A stretch of DNA of 14,736 nt, taken from contig MGEY01000008.1 of the NCBI GenBank assembly GCA_001791615.1, positions 743-15,478 on the forward strand, written 5' to 3'. The DNA comes from Candidatus Uhrbacteria bacterium RIFOXYA2_FULL_40_9. Lineage in GTDB: Bacteria; Patescibacteriota; Patescibacteriia; UBA9934; GWF2-40-263. Within the stretch, counting starts at the first letter, position 1, and each line of letters opens with the position of its first letter. A program made the translations under genes and the position numbers. Shown one piece after another: positions 12,896-14,736 of the stretch. Under the pieces are notes generated by a model. It worked only from the letters and a program-made list of their open reading frames with translations, did not search any database and was not told where the DNA came from.

Positions 12896-12926
12896 AAACA
12901 AGACCTCTACAGATGTCTTGTTTTTT
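12896..12926 (+). terminator. Intrinsic terminator after the dikinase-like gene
   Basis: AAACAAGAC (12896-12904) pairs perfectly with GTCTTGTTT (12915-12923), loop of 10 nt, followed by T's to 12926. It closes the 8086-12885 transcription unit. Confidence 0.88.
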
Positions 12927-12934
12927 GTTATCAT
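12926..12934 (+). promoter_or_regulatory. Candidate extended -10 for the ABC-F gene
   Basis: TGTTATCAT (TG-N-TATCAT) lies directly after the terminator and 10 nt before ATG 12945. This could produce a nearly leaderless mRNA. No clear -35 is present. Confidence 0.45.
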
Positions 12935-12944
12935 CGACATCAGT

Positions 12945-14736
12945 ATGAATCACCCTCTTCTAGAAGTAAAAAATCTTACAAAGTCTTTTGGCAATAAAAT
13001 GATTATTGATGGTCTTTCTTTTGTCATCTCTGAAGGACAGAAGATTGGTTTTATTGGTCGGAATGGATCTGGAAAATCCACACTCTTTCGTATTATTACT
13101 GGTGAAGAAGAACAAGATGCCGGAGAAGTGATTCTGATGCCTCGCACACAACTTGGATACGTTGTGCAACACACCATTCTTCCGAAAGAGGGAAGTGTTT
13201 TGACTTATTTAGAAGAGCGATCTGGGAAACCATCTTGGAAAGTAAAAAAGATTGCTTCTCAATTTGGTTTGAAGGGAGCAGATTTAGATAAGGTTCCTAA
13301 TGATCTTTCTGGTGGATACCAGATGCGTGTGAAGTTAATAGACATGTTTTTGAAAGAACCAAACCTTCTTTTGCTTGATGAACCTGTCAACTATCTCGAT
13401 CTTTCCACTCTTCTTTTACTTGAGCGTTTTTTGAAAACCTATCAAGGGAGTTTTATTTTGATTGCTCATGATCGAGAGTTTTTGCAAAATACTTGCGAAG
13501 AAACTTATGAAATTGAACAGGGAGAACTTGTGCACTATCGCGGGCCTGTGGAAGACTATCTGGTTTGGAAACAGGAACAAAAAGAGTTTCAGCTTAAAAC
13601 AAACAAAAAACTTGCGCGTGAAATGGCTCATCATCAAACCTTTGTTGATCGATTTCGTTATAAAGCAAGTTTAGCCACGCGAGCACAAAGTAAGATTAAA
13701 CACATTGAAAAATTACGAAGAAAACTCATTACTATTGATCAATCTCTGGCGACAAGTCGAATTTGTATTGCTTCTCCTTCTCTTTCCCCAGGACCTGCTG
13801 TAGAAACAGAACATCTGACAATTGGGTACCCTCACCACACGGTTGCTCAAGATATTTCTTTTGAAATTTCGCGTGGAGAAAAAATTGTTATTGTTGGAGA
13901 AAATGGCAGAGGGAAATCTACTTTATTGAAGACGTTGGCAGGAGTTCTTCCTTCTCTTTCAGGAAAAATCAAATGGTGGCATCAAACAGAGATCGGATAT
14001 TATGATCAAAAAATAGAGACAACGTTGAAAGAAAAGGAAACGGTTCTTCACTATCTCATGCGGATGGCCCCTCCGAATACAGCAGGTGAACAAATCTTGA
14101 TGATGGCAGGAAATTTTCTTTTTCGAAATGATGATTTAGAAAAACCTACCTCTGTGCTTTCTGGGGGAGAACGCGCACGTCTTTGTTTGGCCGGAGTCCT
14201 CCTTCATAAACAAAATACGTTAATTTTAGATGAGCCCACAAACCATTTGGATGTGGAAACCGCAGAAGCGCTTGCACTTGCCTTGAAGCAGTATCAAGGA
14301 ACTGTGATTTTTGTTTCTCATGCGCGTACATTCGTTCATGCGATTGCTGATCGCGTTTTTGAGGTTCGTGCAGGAAGTGTGCGACTTTTTTATGGAACCT
14401 ATGAAGAGTATATTACAGATTTAGAAAATCGGATTGAGGAGGAACGAGAAGATATAGGAATAACGGATTCAGAAAAATCAGAAACTTCCTCCGTTGCTTC
14501 TTGTGCAGATTTACGTTTTCAGTTAAAGACATTGCGTCGTGCTCAACAACGAACTGAGAAGAAAATAGATGTTTTCGAAAAGGAAAAAAGTGAGTTGCTT
14601 GCCTATTTTTTTGAGAATCCTATGGATTATGCTCCAGAAAAATCACAACGACTGTCAGAAATTGAGGAAGAACTTAGCTTGCAAGAAAAGGAATGGATAA
14701 GGCAAGAAGCACAAATCGAAGAAAATCAAAAAGAGC
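12945..14736 (+). CDS. ABC-F family ATPase (Uup/EttA-like), 3'-truncated by window
   Basis: 597 residues are visible, and the frame is open to the window edge. Two ABC domains lie in one chain without membrane segments. ABC1 has GRNGSGKST (38-46), LSGGYQMR (121-128), LLLLDEPVNYLD (141-152) and AHDR (174-177). ABC2 has GENGRGKST (318-326), LSGGERAR (405-412), DEPTNHLD (429-436) and SHAR (458-461). The linker 225-270 (FVDRFRYKASLATRAQSKIK and on) is the interdomain segment that in this family reaches the ribosomal peptidyl-transferase centre. A C-terminal charged coiled coil begins near 520, as in Uup. ABC-F proteins act on ribosomes as translation factors, and some protect against antibiotics. 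Two deviations: DEPVNY in ABC1 instead of DEPTNH, and SHAR instead of SHDR in ABC2. The catalytic Glu residues are kept, so ATPase activity is expected. Exact subfamily is uncertain. Confidence 0.9.
   Translation, partial: MNHPLLEVKNLTKSFGNKMIIDGLSFVISEGQKIGFIGRNGSGKSTLFRIITGEEEQDAGEVILMPRTQLGYVVQHTILPKEGSVLTYLEERSGKPSWKVKKIASQFGLKGADLDKVPNDLSGGYQMRVKLIDMFLKEPNLLLLDEPVNYLDLSTLLLLERFLKTYQGSFILIAHDREFLQNTCEETYEIEQGELVHYRGPVEDYLVWKQEQKEFQLKTNKKLAREMAHHQTFVDRFRYKASLATRAQSKIKHIEKLRRKLITIDQSLATSRICIASPSLSPGPAVETEHLTIGYPHHTVAQDISFEISRGEKIVIVGENGRGKSTLLKTLAGVLPSLSGKIKWWHQTEIGYYDQKIETTLKEKETVLHYLMRMAPPNTAGEQILMMAGNFLFRNDDLEKPTSVLSGGERARLCLAGVLLHKQNTLILDEPTNHLDVETAEALALALKQYQGTVIFVSHARTFVHAIADRVFEVRAGSVRLFYGTYEEYITDLENRIEEEREDIGITDSEKSETSSVASCADLRFQLKTLRRAQQRTEKKIDVFEKEKSELLAYFFENPMDYAPEKSQRLSEIEEELSLQEKEWIRQEAQIEENQKE

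Noticed and set aside
1..14736. Alternative genetic code (TGA as Gly, as in Gracilibacteria)
   Set aside because: TGA ends several well-delimited genes (nuclease-like, cupin, higA), so the standard bacterial code fits.

Overview
The window looks like a chromosomal piece of a Candidate Phyla Radiation (Patescibacteria-type) bacterium. The evidence is indirect. One protein has a glycine-rich start, a CxxC zinc ribbon and an acidic tail, a pattern common in that group. Many proteins are of unknown function, genes are tightly packed, ordinary TAA/TAG/TGA stops are used, and most starts lack a Shine-Dalgarno site. There are no rRNA or tRNA genes and no CRISPR array. Genus or class cannot be named from this sequence.

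Layout. (1) 1-455: end of a PD-(D/E)XK nuclease-like gene on +, facing two membrane-anchored genes on - (526-2063) with Asp-rich, calcium-binding-like motifs; a perfect hairpin terminator (497-524) separates them. (2) 2182-3198: a Met-rich secreted/membrane SHOCT protein followed 3 nt later by a small DsrE-like protein; a 15-nt direct repeat lies on each side of the pair. (3) 3209-3366: a GC-richer stretch without a recognised gene, ending in a strong terminator. (4) 3412-5796: an AT-richer accessory block with a cupin, a HigB/HigA-type toxin-antitoxin pair (toxin frame broken), an ArsM-like arsenite methyltransferase and a small coiled-coil, possibly secreted protein. (5) 5973-6749: a kinase-fold-like protein, converging on the zinc-ribbon gene (6854-7444, -) across a 12-bp hairpin terminator. 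(6) 7767-7999: a small secreted protein with a strong ribosome binding site and its own terminator. (7) 8086-12885: a likely operon of an uncharacterised repeat protein, a coiled-coil protein, a histidine phosphatase and a PEP-utilising dikinase-like enzyme with a 2-nt frameshift, closed by a terminator at 12896. (8) 12945-end: an ABC-F ATPase running off the window.

Two themes stand out. First, several genes (higA, cupin, arsM, perhaps others) have a good -10 box ending 8-10 nt before the ATG, so their mRNAs are probably leaderless; cupin and arsM also share an upstream 9-mer. Second, four genes appear broken or altered by 1-2 nt indels: higB, the coiled-coil protein's signal peptide, the 7767 protein and the dikinase. 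That is either decay or a base-level assembly problem, and it affects how the gene list should be read. The most novel biochemical candidate is the dikinase-like enzyme, whose domain order matches antibiotic phosphotransferases of the rifampicin type rather than full PEP synthase.
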